A stretch of DNA of 36,232 bases, taken from NCBI GenBank assembly GCA_000435975.1, contig FR884118.1, positions 1-36,232 on the forward strand, written 5' to 3'. Positions 24,157 to 33,455 of this stretch are shown piece after piece; the first letter of the stretch is position 1; the number at the start of each line of letters is the position of its first letter. This DNA is from Oscillibacter sp. CAG:241. GTDB lineage: Bacteria > Bacillota > Clostridia > Oscillospirales > Oscillospiraceae. The notes under the pieces were generated by a model. The model made no database searches. It saw nothing but the letters and a program-made list of their open reading frames with translations, and was not told the origin of the DNA. A program made the translations under genes and the position numbers.

Positions 24157-25077
24157 TTATTGATTGGTGCCGAGCTCCTTGAGATACCGGCTCAGGGCAT
24201 CCTTCCAGTCCGGCAGCGGCGTGAAGCCGTTCTCCGCCAGCTTGCTCTTATCCAGCCGGCTGTTGAAGGGCCGCGCCGCCTTGGACGCGCCGTATTCCGC
24301 CGTGGTCACGGCGTCCACCTGCACCGGCAGACCCGCCTGGCGGAAGATCTCGCAGGCAAACTCGTACCAGGAGATGTACCCGCCCTCATTGGTGGCGTGA
24401 TAATAGCCGTACTTGTCGGACTCGATCATATCCACCAGCAGCCGGGCCAGGTCCAGGGTATAGGTAGGCGTACCGATCTGGTCGCACACCACCCGCAGCT
24501 TGTCGTGGGTCTTGCCCAGCTGGAGCATGGTCTTGATGAAGTTCTTGCCGTTCAGACCGAACACCCAGGCGATCCGCACGATGAAGTATTTCTCCAGCGC
24601 AGAGCTGACGGCCAGCTCGCCGCCCAGCTTCGTCTCGCCGTAGTAGTTCAGGGGCTGATAGTCCTTGCAATCCGGCTGCCAGGGCGTCTGGCCCTGCCCA
24701 TTGAACACATAGTCCGTGGAAATGTACATCATCTTGCAGTCCTGGGCCTTGCACGCCGCCGCCAGATGAGCGGTGCCGTCCACGTTGATGGCCCGTACCT
24801 TGGGCTGCTTGTCGGCGTCCTCGGCCAGGTCCACCGCCGTCCAGGCGGCGCAGTGGATCACGGCGTCGGGCCGCACATCGTCCATCACCTGCCGCACCTG
24901 GGCGTCATTGGTGATATCCATGGGCACATAGGGCATCTCCGTCACGGCAGAGCCGTCTGCAATGCCGCTGTACACCGGGGCGATGTCACTGCCCACGCCC
25001 TGATGGCCCCGGCGGGCCAGCTCGTTCATCACATCGTGGCCCAGCTGACCGCCCACGCCCGTTACCAGAATTTTCAT
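24157..25077 (-). CDS. rmlD: dTDP-4-dehydrorhamnose reductase
   Basis: ATG with AGGAGG 7 nt upstream. The 306-residue product is an extended short-chain dehydrogenase. It has the Rossmann nucleotide-binding motif TGVGGQLG (6-13), STDYVFNG (120-127, with Thr121) and the catalytic pair Tyr146 and Lys150 in YGETK. It carries out the last step of dTDP-L-rhamnose synthesis, NAD(P)H-dependent reduction of dTDP-4-keto-L-rhamnose, in the cytoplasm. It is separated from the other rml genes only by the acyltransferase gene and closes the operon. Confidence 0.97.
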   Translation of the reverse strand: MKILVTGVGGQLGHDVMNELARRGHQGVGSDIAPVYSGIADGSAVTEMPYVPMDITNDAQVRQVMDDVRPDAVIHCAAWTAVDLAEDADKQPKVRAINVDGTAHLAAACKAQDCKMMYISTDYVFNGQGQTPWQPDCKDYQPLNYYGETKLGGELAVSSALEKYFIVRIAWVFGLNGKNFIKTMLQLGKTHDKLRVVCDQIGTPTYTLDLARLLVDMIESDKYGYYHATNEGGYISWYEFACEIFRQAGLPVQVDAVTTAEYGASKAARPFNSRLDKSKLAENGFTPLPDWKDALSRYLKELGTNQ

Positions 25078-25089
25078 TTTGCAGCCTCC

Positions 25090-26217
25090 TTACAGATACT
25101 GGATGGCCCGGCTGACGGCCTTTTCCTTTCCGCCACCGGTAATGGTGCCCTTGATCTTGTCCTTGCACCAAACCATCACGAACTCAATGGCCATCAGGGC
25201 GGCAAACTCCGCCAGCATGACCAGGAAATACTTCACATCCGGCGCCGCGGCGGTATAGAACCGCTTCCCCACAGCCACCAGCACCGGCGCGATATACCAG
25301 GGCAGATGCGTGGCCATCAGGAACATGGAGTTCTTCCCGCACCAGATCAGCGGCCGCAGGGACACCCGCCCCTCCAGATACCGCAGCAGCTCCAGCAGCG
25401 CCACGGAGCCCAGAACGCCGTTGACGTAGAACACCAGGCCGAAGCGCCCCAGCCGGAAGGAGTTGAAATCCAGCTTCGGACTCAGCAGCGACAGCCCCAG
25501 GTTCACCGCCAGCAGCACCACCAGGATCAGCGGCCTGCTCAGCCGTTTGGGGTCCAGATGGCGATAGATGTAATAGCCGCACAGCATGAACCAGCACCCG
25601 CTGACGCTCTTGGCCGCCACCACAAACAGGTTCTGCCCCGCTTGGGCCAGCAGCCCCTCCGGCAGGTCCATCCCCTCATAGAACCAGCACACCGCCCACA
25701 GCAGCACCGGCATCAGGATGCACAGCAGCAGCTTCACGGCCCGGCGCCGGCTCTCCGGCCGGATGGCCGCAAACAGCAGCTCAGCCAGCAGCAGCGTGGG
25801 CAGGAACCAGAGGGTGGCGATGCCCCGCAGCGTAATGGTCAGGAAGATATCCCCCCCCAGGGCCTCTCTTATGCCCTGGTGCCGCACCGCCGCAAAGGCC
25901 AGGTGCGCCAGAATGGCCAACAGGGAGTACACCCCATAGGGGATGACCAGGGAATACAGCCGCTTGCCCCACACGGTGCCGCAGCTCTCCTCCTGTCCCC
26001 GGGCCTCATAGCGGCGTGCCTTCAGCAGGCCCACCACCACAAAGAACACCGCCAGCTTGAAGGACGAGAACCACACAGAGCTGGTGCTCCACAGATAGTC
26101 CATATGTCCCCAGATCACCGCCAGGATGCCCAGGCCCTTGGTGGCGTCCACAAAGCCCAGATGGGCGGACGGAATCGGCCCCGCCCCGGCCCTGACTCTC
26201 TGCTCCTCATCACTCAG
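25090..26217 (-). CDS. Acyltransferase-3 family membrane protein
   Basis: The body has about ten hydrophobic helices and the family's start pattern FVDATKGLGILAVIWGHM, in which the His near the first helix is conserved for acyl transfer. Members such as OafA add acetyl or similar groups to surface sugars. Its place between rmlB and rmlD suggests it decorates the rhamnose-containing polymer made here. The start is unresolved. No ATG is in frame; GTG codons lie at 26278-26280 (67 nt inside rmlB) and 26149-26151, and a CTG overlaps the rmlB stop as CTGA. I use the CTG for the limits given. An ATG immediately after the rmlB stop (TGAGTGATG) is in another frame, so a small indel in the G-rich stretch that follows is possible. 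Confidence 0.8.
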   Translation of the reverse strand: MSDEEQRVRAGAGPIPSAHLGFVDATKGLGILAVIWGHMDYLWSTSSVWFSSFKLAVFFVVVGLLKARRYEARGQEESCGTVWGKRLYSLVIPYGVYSLLAILAHLAFAAVRHQGIREALGGDIFLTITLRGIATLWFLPTLLLAELLFAAIRPESRRRAVKLLLCILMPVLLWAVCWFYEGMDLPEGLLAQAGQNLFVVAAKSVSGCWFMLCGYYIYRHLDPKRLSRPLILVVLLAVNLGLSLLSPKLDFNSFRLGRFGLVFYVNGVLGSVALLELLRYLEGRVSLRPLIWCGKNSMFLMATHLPWYIAPVLVAVGKRFYTAAAPDVKYFLVMLAEFAALMAIEFVMVWCKDKIKGTITGGGKEKAVSRAIQYL

Positions 26218-27233
26218 CGATTGCCGTACATTTTCTCGTAATAGTCCTGATACTCGCCGGAGATGATGGTCTCCCACCACGAACGGTTGTTCAGGTACCA
26301 GTTGATGGTCTTTTTGATGCCGTCGGCGAACTTGGTCTCCGGCAGCCAGCCCAGCTCGTTGTGGATCTTGGTGGGGTCGATGGCATAGCGCATATCGTGG
26401 CCCTTCCGATCCGCCACATGGACGATGAGGCTCTCGGGCTTGCCCAGCTCCTTGCAGATGAGCTTCACGATGTCGATGTTGCGCATCTCGTTGTGGCCGC
26501 CCACGTTGTACACCTCGCCGACCCGGCCCTTATGGATGATCAGGTCGATGGCCCGGCAGTGATCCTCCACATACAGCCAGTCCCGGACGTTGAGGCCCTC
26601 GCCGTACACGGGCAGGGGCTTGTCGTTGAGGGCGTTGGCGATCATCAGGGGGATCAGCTTCTCGGGGAAGTGATAGGGCCCGTAGTTGTTGGAGCAGCGG
26701 CTGATGGTAACAGGCAGACCATAGGTCCGGTGATACGCCTGCACCAGCAGGTCGGCGGCAGCCTTGGAGCTGGAGTAGGGGCTGGAGGTGTGGATAGGCG
26801 TCTCCTCGGTAAAGAACAGGTCGGGCCGGTCCAGGGGCAGGTCGCCGTACACCTCGTCGGTGGACACCTGATGATAGCGCTGGATGCTGTATTTGCGGCA
26901 GGCGTCCATCATGGTGGCGGTGCCGATGATGTTGGTCTGCAAAAACACACCGGGATCCTCGATGGAGCGGTCCACATGGCTCTCGGCGGCGAAGTTCACC
27001 ACCATGTCGGGGTGCTCCTCCTCAAACAGCTTGTAAACGGCCTCCCGGTCGCAGATATCCGCCTTCACGAAGCGGAAGTTGGGGTTGTCCATCACAGGGG
27101 CAAGAGTGGACAGATTCCCGGCATAGGTCAGCTTGTCCAGGCATACGATGCGGTAATCGGGATGCTCCTTGAGCATATGGAACACGAAGTTGCTGCCGAT
27201 AAAGCCGGCGCCGCCGGTAACGATAATGGTCAT
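26214..27233 (-). CDS. rmlB: dTDP-glucose 4,6-dehydratase
   Basis: The ATG follows the rmlC stop by 3 nt, with GGGAG 8 nt upstream. The 339-residue product is a typical RmlB. It has the NAD-binding motif GGAGFIG (7-13), the catalytic Thr125-Asp126-Glu127 in STDEVYG, and Tyr153/Lys157 in YSSSK. It also has the RCSNNYGPYHFPEKLIP and NVRDWLYVEDHC signatures of the subfamily. It converts dTDP-glucose to dTDP-4-keto-6-deoxyglucose. The length is normal and all catalytic residues are present. Confidence 0.98.
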   Translation of the reverse strand: MTIIVTGGAGFIGSNFVFHMLKEHPDYRIVCLDKLTYAGNLSTLAPVMDNPNFRFVKADICDREAVYKLFEEEHPDMVVNFAAESHVDRSIEDPGVFLQTNIIGTATMMDACRKYSIQRYHQVSTDEVYGDLPLDRPDLFFTEETPIHTSSPYSSSKAAADLLVQAYHRTYGLPVTISRCSNNYGPYHFPEKLIPLMIANALNDKPLPVYGEGLNVRDWLYVEDHCRAIDLIIHKGRVGEVYNVGGHNEMRNIDIVKLICKELGKPESLIVHVADRKGHDMRYAIDPTKIHNELGWLPETKFADGIKKTINWYLNNRSWWETIISGEYQDYYEKMYGNR

Positions 27234-27236
27234 GGC

Positions 27237-27794
27237 TCATTCTCCCTTTCCGTAAACGAAGTTGCAGTCGCTGTCCGCCAGCAGCGGAGCGTTTTTGTCC
27301 TTGTCGGACAGAATGGGGTCCGTCACGCCCCAGTCCACGCCAATGGCGGGGTCGTCGAAGCGGATGGACCGGTCGCTGGGATGGTCATACAGGTTGTCCG
27401 CCTTATAGCAGAAGTCCACGTCGTCCGTCAGGGTCACGAAGCCGTGGCCAAAGCCCCGGGGAATGTAGAACTGGCGCTTATTTTCGGCGCTGAGCTCCAC
27501 GGATACCCACTGCAAATAGGTGGGTGACCCCTTCCGCAGATCCACCGCCACGTCCAGAACGGCGCCCCGCACCACCCGGACGATCTTGGCCTGGGCCATG
27601 GGGTCCTGCTGGAAGTGGATGCCCCGCAGGGTCCCCCTCTTAGCAGTGAAGCTCTCGTTGTCCTGCATGCTGTTGAAGTGCAGGGCTTCATACTTGGGCA
27701 GGGACCAGGTCTCCATGAACCAGCCCCGGTGGTCGCCGAACACGTCCGGCTCGATGATCTTTACCTCGGGAATTTTTGTGTCCAGAATTTTCAT
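27237..27794 (-). CDS. rmlC: dTDP-4-dehydrorhamnose 3,5-epimerase
   Basis: The ATG of MKILDTKIPE is preferred over a GTG three codons upstream because AGGTGA lies 5 nt before it. The 185-residue cupin has the catalytic base His60 in LRGIHFQ and the active-site Tyr130 in DVDFCYKADNLY. It also has the family pattern FGDHRGWFMETW and IPRGFGHGFVTL. It epimerises C3 and C5 of the dTDP-4-keto sugar. It starts 12 nt after the rmlA stop and ends 3 nt before rmlB. Confidence 0.97.
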   Translation of the reverse strand: MKILDTKIPEVKIIEPDVFGDHRGWFMETWSLPKYEALHFNSMQDNESFTAKRGTLRGIHFQQDPMAQAKIVRVVRGAVLDVAVDLRKGSPTYLQWVSVELSAENKRQFYIPRGFGHGFVTLTDDVDFCYKADNLYDHPSDRSIRFDDPAIGVDWGVTDPILSDKDKNAPLLADSDCNFVYGKGE

Positions 27795-27806
27795 GCAAAT
27801 CACCTA

Positions 27807-28691
27807 TCAATATCGAATTTTGCCCTCAGCCACATGCATCAGGTGCTGGCCGTAGGGGGACTTGCCATAGCGCTGGGCGGACTGGAGCAGCGTCTCCCGG
27901 TCGATCCAGCCCTCGGTAAACGCGATCTCCTCCAGTGCCGCGATCTGGGAGCCCTGCCGGGTCTCGATGGTGCGCACAAAGTCCGCCGCATCCACCAGAG
28001 AGTCCATGGTGCCGGTATCCAGCCAGGCATAGCCCCGGCTCAGCAGCTGCACGTTCAGGGTGCCGTCCTCCAGATAGAAACGGTTCAGGTCCGTGATCTC
28101 CAGCTCGCCCCGGGCGCTGGGCTTCACCCGCTTGGCCATCTCCACCACCCGGTTGTCATAGAAATACAGGCCCGTGATGCAGTAGTTGCTCTTGGGGTGC
28201 TGGGGCTTCTCCTCCACGGAGATGACCTTGCCGTTCTCGTCGAACTCCACAATACCGAAGCGCTCGGGGTCATTGACGTAATAGCCGAAAATGCTGGCCC
28301 GGCCCTGCTGCGCATCCGCCGCCGCCTGCTTCAGGCGGGCCCGGAAGCCGCTGCCGTAGAAAATGTTGTCGCCCAGCACCATGGCGCAGCAGTCGTCGCC
28401 GATGAACTCCTCGCCCAGCAGAAATGCCTGAGCCAGGCCGTCGGGAGAGGGCTGCACCTTGTAGCTCAGGTGAATGCCGAACTGGCTGCCATCCCCCAGC
28501 AGGCGCTCAAAATTGGGCAGGTCCGTGGGGGTGGAGATGATGAGGATATCCCGGATCCCCGCCAGCATCAGGGTAGACAGCGGATAGTAGATCATGGGCT
28601 TGTCATACACCGGCAGCAGCTGCTTGCTGGTGACCATGGTCAGGGGATACAGGCGTGTGCCGGCTCCGCCGGCCAAAACGATACCTTTCAT
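27807..28691 (-). CDS. rmlA: Glucose-1-phosphate thymidylyltransferase
   Basis: The ATG overlaps the licD stop as ATGA; AGGAG is 9 nt upstream. The 294-residue nucleotidyltransferase carries GGAGTRLYPLT (8-18), the substrate Lys in TSKQLLPVYDKPM, and LGDNIFYG, all typical of short-form RmlA. It makes dTDP-glucose from dTTP and glucose-1-phosphate and is usually feedback-inhibited by dTDP-rhamnose. It is the first of the four rhamnose enzymes in this operon. Confidence 0.98.
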   Translation of the reverse strand: MKGIVLAGGAGTRLYPLTMVTSKQLLPVYDKPMIYYPLSTLMLAGIRDILIISTPTDLPNFERLLGDGSQFGIHLSYKVQPSPDGLAQAFLLGEEFIGDDCCAMVLGDNIFYGSGFRARLKQAAADAQQGRASIFGYYVNDPERFGIVEFDENGKVISVEEKPQHPKSNYCITGLYFYDNRVVEMAKRVKPSARGELEITDLNRFYLEDGTLNVQLLSRGYAWLDTGTMDSLVDAADFVRTIETRQGSQIAALEEIAFTEGWIDRETLLQSAQRYGKSPYGQHLMHVAEGKIRY

Positions 28692-29545
28692 GAGATGGCT
28701 CCTTCCTTATGTTCCTCCGCGGCCCCTTGCTCCTTGGGCCATACGGTGTAAAAATGCTGCCCGATCCGCTGTTCCGGCGGCGGGGGCGTCATGTAATCGC
28801 CATAGGTATGGCGCAGCATCCGGTCATATCCGGCGGGAATGGGGAACTCTGCGTCCTCAAAGGGAACATACAGCGTTTCTTCCAGGTCCTCCCGCGGGAA
28901 CACGATGTTCCAGTTGGTATCCCAAACGGTGCAGCCCACATAGCGGCACTTCTCATAGTCCTTCTGCCGGGCCCAGGCCTCGATGCGGTGGATGTAATGG
29001 GCGCTTCCATGGAGCCGGGCCCAGGCAAAGCCCGCCAGCTTGGCGGGGGTGTGGAGCCAGCCCCGGCGGCTGGGCGTGAACCGGTCGGCGGCGCAGCAGT
29101 TGATGAACTTCACATCCCGCATGGGCTGCTGCACCCAGGCCCTGGCCTCCTCCTCCGTGTCACCGCAGCCGTCCAGCGGATAAATGTCCACAAACAGGCC
29201 CAGGCCGTAATCCCGGATGCCCTGGTATTTCACCCGGTAGCGGGTGTCGCTGAAGCGGGCGATGGGGTACACATACCGGGGGTTGTCGTCCACGGTCATC
29301 AGGTGCATGGGCAGAAGCTCCTCCCGGTGCCGGCGGCAATATTCCACCAGCCTGTCAAAATCCGGCCGGGGCATAGCCACGTCCAGGTCGTCATCCCAGG
29401 GGATGAAGCCCTTGTGGCGGATGGCCCCGATGAGGGTCCCATAAAACAGGAAGTACCGCAGCCCCTGCTCCCGGCAGATGCCGTCCAATTTTTTGAGAAT
29501 GCTCAGAGCGCCCTCCTGCATTTGTCGCAGTGTCAGTTCCTCCAC
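28688..29545 (-). CDS. LicD-family phosphotransferase
   Basis: GTG start with AGGAG 8 nt upstream. The 285-residue product has the LicD nucleotidyltransferase-fold signature FYGTLIGAIRHKGFIPWDDD, with metal-binding Asp51-53 and Asp55. LicD proteins transfer phosphocholine or other phospho-groups to surface sugars. No choline uptake or activation genes (licA-C) are visible here, so the transferred group may differ. It overlaps rmlA by 4 nt. The 96-nt gap on its upstream side (29546-29641) holds three imperfect copies of TGTCCCG but no gene. Confidence 0.92.
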   Translation of the reverse strand: MEELTLRQMQEGALSILKKLDGICREQGLRYFLFYGTLIGAIRHKGFIPWDDDLDVAMPRPDFDRLVEYCRRHREELLPMHLMTVDDNPRYVYPIARFSDTRYRVKYQGIRDYGLGLFVDIYPLDGCGDTEEEARAWVQQPMRDVKFINCCAADRFTPSRRGWLHTPAKLAGFAWARLHGSAHYIHRIEAWARQKDYEKCRYVGCTVWDTNWNIVFPREDLEETLYVPFEDAEFPIPAGYDRMLRHTYGDYMTPPPPEQRIGQHFYTVWPKEQGAAEEHKEGAIS

Positions 29546-29641
29546 TTATCTCACTCCTATCCGATATTTCGTCTTTATCTGTCTATTTCTGTCCCGATAC
29601 GCAGCGGGATGTCCCGCTTTTGCCCGGGTTTTGTCCCGATT

Positions 29642-31078
29642 TTATGCCGATTTTTTGCGGAACACCGCAACAAGTCTCATAACCTGATCCCGGTGCCTGA
29701 CAGCCCACAGGGCGCACACGCCCAGTCCCGCTGCCAGCAGGCCCATCCGGACCCAGAACAGATCCGTCAGTGCCACCGTCACCAGCGACACCACCGACAC
29801 CACTCCCAGCCAGAGGAACTGCTGGAGAATGTCATACACCATGCCCTTGTGGACCCACCAGGCAAATACCACATGCAGTAGATAATACAGCAGGTAGCAC
29901 GCCACCGTGGTATACGCCGCCGCCACATAGCCGAAGGACGGAATGAACACGGCGTTGAGCAGGATGTTCATTCCCGCCGCCAGCATGGTACCCAGAGCGA
30001 TGAGCTTGGTCTTTTTATAGTAATACTCCACCGACGAGGGCAGGGTATACAGAAATGCGTAGTACATGGACAGGACAATGGGCATGGTCACATACCGGCT
30101 GTCGCTGTATTTGGAGCCGCCGGCAATGAGGATGACCTCCGGAGAGATCAGCGCCAGGGCCATGGCCCCGATGGACACAAACACCACATACGCCGAGGCC
30201 GCCCGGCGAATGGCCGGATACTCCCTGGCCTTCATCTTTTCAAAGAACCAGGGCGCCCAGGCGGTGTCCATGGAATTGGTGATGACCTGGAAGATCATCC
30301 CCACATTATAGGCAAAGCTGTAAAGCCCGGCCTCGGTGCTGCCGATGATGGACTTGATCATAATGCGGTCAAACTGGTTCAGCAGCAGCTGGCTCAGGCC
30401 GTGGGGCACGGTGGGCAGACTGATGCCCATACCGTAGCGCCAGTATTCCCGGCTGACCAGGGGCCGCTCCTTCCGCCACAGGCGGACCACCACATAGATG
30501 CCCACCAGCACCGCAGGAATCAATGTGCCCAGAATGCGGCCCAGATACCCCTGGCCCCGGCATAGGGTCAGAATCAGCAGCACAGAACCGCCAATGCCCG
30601 CCACGGCATAGACCAGGCTCAGCACCAGGTATTCCTTATACCGGTAGTCCACCGACAGCACGGAGTTGTAGAAGGTCAGCATGGCCATGCCGAAGCTCTC
30701 CAGCACGATCAGCGCCGGAAGATATGGCTGCTCCAGGCTCAGGACCCGGGCCAGCGGCGCGGCAAACACCAGGCTCAATGCCAGCAGCAGCAGGGAATTG
30801 CCGATGACCAGCAGCGTCACCGAGGAGCAATAGGACCCGGTGCGCTCATCATAGTCCAGCTTTGCGTTGCGGACGCTGGTGTGGAGGGTGAAGCCCGCCA
30901 GCACCGTCATGATCATGACATAGGAGCTGAAGGTGCTGTAAATGCCGAAGTCCTCCACCGTCATCAGCCGTGCAAACAGCGGGATGGCCAGGAAGGACAG
31001 GCCCTTCACCAGCATATTGCCCACTGTGTAGCCAAGGCCGGCCTTCAGAGCTTTTTTTCCGCTTGATTCATTTGCCAT
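29642..31078 (-). CDS. Wzx-like polysaccharide flippase
   Basis: The ATG of MANESSGKKALKAG is chosen because AGGAG lies about 9-11 nt upstream; the frame is open 26 codons further. The 478-residue product has 12 to 14 hydrophobic helices and the MOP/PST exporter start pattern AGLGYTVGNMLVKGLSFLAI. It would flip undecaprenyl-linked repeat units to the outer face of the membrane. The Wzy-like gene ends 28 nt upstream. Substrate specificity cannot be read from sequence. Confidence 0.93.
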   Translation of the reverse strand: MANESSGKKALKAGLGYTVGNMLVKGLSFLAIPLFARLMTVEDFGIYSTFSSYVMIMTVLAGFTLHTSVRNAKLDYDERTGSYCSSVTLLVIGNSLLLLALSLVFAAPLARVLSLEQPYLPALIVLESFGMAMLTFYNSVLSVDYRYKEYLVLSLVYAVAGIGGSVLLILTLCRGQGYLGRILGTLIPAVLVGIYVVVRLWRKERPLVSREYWRYGMGISLPTVPHGLSQLLLNQFDRIMIKSIIGSTEAGLYSFAYNVGMIFQVITNSMDTAWAPWFFEKMKAREYPAIRRAASAYVVFVSIGAMALALISPEVILIAGGSKYSDSRYVTMPIVLSMYYAFLYTLPSSVEYYYKKTKLIALGTMLAAGMNILLNAVFIPSFGYVAAAYTTVACYLLYYLLHVVFAWWVHKGMVYDILQQFLWLGVVSVVSLVTVALTDLFWVRMGLLAAGLGVCALWAVRHRDQVMRLVAVFRKKSA

Positions 31079-31106
31079 TGCAATAAACTCTCCTGTTGCG
31101 TGGGAT

Positions 31107-32519
31107 TCAGGCGTTCTGCTCCTCCAGCGCCTGGGGGACCGACAGGGTGACGGCATACCAGGCGATGCCCAGCACGGCGTTCATCCAGGGGTTGAACCAG
31201 GTGACGACCCAGAAGGTGCACAGGCCGCAGACAACGGCCGCCCCCTCCGGGCACTCCCGCAGCAGCGAACGCCGCTGCAGGCACCACAGCACCACATAGC
31301 CAAAGGGCAGCATGTACAGCACCAGACCCACGATACCCGTCCGGGCCAGCATGTCCAGATAGAAATACTCGTCCACGCCGCTGTCCCGGCTGGCGGCCGC
31401 AGCGCCCAGGCCGCAGCCGATGATAGGACTGCGGCGGATGCAGTCCTTGAGGCCGTCCTGGGTTTCCTGGCGGAACTGGTCGGATTTCTCGGTGACCTCG
31501 ATATAGGAGCGCTGACGGTCCATCTCGGCGTCGTTGGGCTTGTCATCGGAGATATCTCCCCGGATGCGGCCCCGCAGCTGGGAGGCCCAGGAGGTGGGGA
31601 CCTCCTGGCCGATGGTGCGAGACACAGCAAAGCTCAGATAGCTGCCCTCCAGGACAAACTCCTGCACCGTGACCAGCACGCCGAAGCACACCACGGCAGC
31701 CAGCAGAAATGCCAGCACCCGCTTGCGCCCGGCAGGGCACAGAATCAGCACCGCCGTGATGCTCAGCACCGCCGTCAGGCCCAGGGCCCCATACAGGGAG
31801 CGGGTATAGCTTAAAAGCAGGGCGTTGAACAGCAGAGCCACCGCCAGCACATAGCGCCAGCGCAGCTTCGGCGCCCGGGCCTGGCGGAACAGCACCACCA
31901 CGCAGCCCACGATCATATAGGGGCTGCTCTTGAAGAACACCCGGACCAGCTTGTTGGACACAATGTCCACCAGCCCGATGGAACGGGCCGTCAGCCAGCG
32001 GCACAGGGGCTCGGGGTTATCCGACAGCACCACGGCGGCGTTCACCGCCAGGATCAGAGCCGCCTGGATCAGCGCCCCCGCCAGGACCCAGCTCAGAAGG
32101 GTCCGCAGCCGGTCGCGGGACCGGACCACAGCCACAAACACAGGGATCAGGAACAGCCACATGAAGCCCTTTACGTCGGTGATCAGCACGTCCATGCGGT
32201 TGTTTGACCGGATGCCCAGCCAAGCACAGAAGGCCAGCCACGCCACAAATATCAGCGTCAGCCAGATGGAGGGCTTTTTCAGGTATGCGCCCAGATGCCG
32301 GAAAAGCTCCGGCAGGGCCAGAACAGCCGCCAGGCCCCCCAGCAGAATGCGGATGCTCACCGGGCCGGCCTCCCAATAGCGGCCGCCGCCGGTGATGCTG
32401 CACTCCAGAAGAAACAGGCACAGCACGCCGAAGGAAAGCTGGCTGCACCGCTGGACAAAGGTGCCCCGCCGGAACTCCTCCGCCACGTTATGAATTCGAT
32501 TATGCAAAAAAGTCACCAC
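31107..32519 (-). CDS. Wzy/O-antigen ligase-like polymerase
   Basis: A multi-helix membrane protein of about 470 residues. The C-terminal part has a large outer loop ending in RRSPIIGCGLG, which matches the hPxxGxGxG pattern of Wzy_C/O-antigen ligase proteins. It would polymerise flipped repeat units. The start is uncertain: TTG (32522) and two GTGs (32519, 32516) overlap the end of the GT2 gene and have AGGA upstream, while a GTG at 32561 would overlap by 49 nt. I use the middle one. Confidence 0.88.
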   Translation of the reverse strand: MVTFLHNRIHNVAEEFRRGTFVQRCSQLSFGVLCLFLLECSITGGGRYWEAGPVSIRILLGGLAAVLALPELFRHLGAYLKKPSIWLTLIFVAWLAFCAWLGIRSNNRMDVLITDVKGFMWLFLIPVFVAVVRSRDRLRTLLSWVLAGALIQAALILAVNAAVVLSDNPEPLCRWLTARSIGLVDIVSNKLVRVFFKSSPYMIVGCVVVLFRQARAPKLRWRYVLAVALLFNALLLSYTRSLYGALGLTAVLSITAVLILCPAGRKRVLAFLLAAVVCFGVLVTVQEFVLEGSYLSFAVSRTIGQEVPTSWASQLRGRIRGDISDDKPNDAEMDRQRSYIEVTEKSDQFRQETQDGLKDCIRRSPIIGCGLGAAAASRDSGVDEYFYLDMLARTGIVGLVLYMLPFGYVVLWCLQRRSLLRECPEGAAVVCGLCTFWVVTWFNPWMNAVLGIAWYAVTLSVPQALEEQNA

Positions 32520-33445
32520 CAAAGAATTTGTCCTATACGGCGATTCAGGCCGTACTTCCACAGACCCCGCCGCCGGTAAAGGGCCAGCCGGGCCAGTTTT
32601 CCCCGTTGGGGCGCGGCGGCATAATCCGCCAGCAGCGCCCGCTGATCCGGGGTCAGCTCCTGCTCATAGCAGGCAAGAAACGCCCCCGCCTGACGGGCGG
32701 TATCGAAAAGGGACCGGCGCACGGTGCCGCCCTTCAGCTTCTGGAGCACATAGCCCGCCGAGCGGGGGTCCTTGGCACCCACCACATTGCCGCCGTGCTG
32801 GCGGTAGTCGATGGTGGCCCGATCCAGGAACACGGCACGGCCCATGGCGGCGGCGATCAGCGCCAGCCACCAATCGTGCATAAGCATGTCCCCCTCCTCC
32901 ACCGGGCGGCAGGCCAGCCGCGCCAAGGAGCGGTTGATCATCACCGTGCAGCCGGTGACCACATTCTGGACCAGCAGCTGGGGCAGGGACAGCCGATGGC
33001 CGTCCAGGCCGGAATAGTGCTGGAACGAGGGGTCCATCTCCCGCAGCTCGCCGTCCACCACCCGCAGGTCCGTGTGGACCAGCACCGGCAGGGACGGGTC
33101 TGTCTCCACCTGCTCCATGAGCCGAAGAGTCAGGCGCACCTTGTCCGGGTGCCACACGTCGTCCTGGTCACAGAACATGACGTAATCCGCCTGATCGCCA
33201 AACTGCTCCAGCAGGTGCATAAAGTGCTTCTGGGCGCTGCCGAACCGGCGGCCGGAACGGTAATGGGTAATCCGATCCGGATACCGGTCGGCGTATTCCT
33301 GCAAAATGGGGGCGGTATCCTCTCCGTCGTCCGACAGGATCAGCTTCCAGCCCCCTACATCCTGGGCCAGGATGGAATCCACCATGGGCCGGATGAATCG
33401 GCCGCCCTTATAGGCCGCCAGCAGGATCAATATTTGTTTTTCCAT
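32513..33445 (-). CDS. GT2-family glycosyltransferase, possibly a rhamnosyltransferase
   Basis: ATG with GAGGA about 7 nt upstream. The product has 310 residues. The GT-A fold shows LLAAYKGGRFI at the N-terminus, nucleotide-binding SDDG (38-41), and the metal-binding FCDQDDVWHPDK (Asp93-Asp96). It also has VVTGCTVMINRSL, MHDWWLALIA and YRQHGGNVVGA. These last motifs are typical of GT2 enzymes often annotated as rhamnosyltransferases, which fits the rml genes, but specificity is inference. Confidence 0.93.
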   Translation of the reverse strand: MEKQILILLAAYKGGRFIRPMVDSILAQDVGGWKLILSDDGEDTAPILQEYADRYPDRITHYRSGRRFGSAQKHFMHLLEQFGDQADYVMFCDQDDVWHPDKVRLTLRLMEQVETDPSLPVLVHTDLRVVDGELREMDPSFQHYSGLDGHRLSLPQLLVQNVVTGCTVMINRSLARLACRPVEEGDMLMHDWWLALIAAAMGRAVFLDRATIDYRQHGGNVVGAKDPRSAGYVLQKLKGGTVRRSLFDTARQAGAFLACYEQELTPDQRALLADYAAAPQRGKLARLALYRRRGLWKYGLNRRIGQILWW

Positions 33446-33455
33446 GGTCTTATCC

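Noticed and set aside
24043..26241. A long plus-strand frame opposite rmlD and the acyltransferase
   Set aside because: Same reasoning: low-complexity, His/Gln/Pro-rich, and it crosses a terminator and two clear minus-strand genes.
29546..29641. A CRISPR-like or operator array of TGTCCCG copies
   Set aside because: The copies are only 7 bp, unevenly spaced and few; nothing indicates a functional array.
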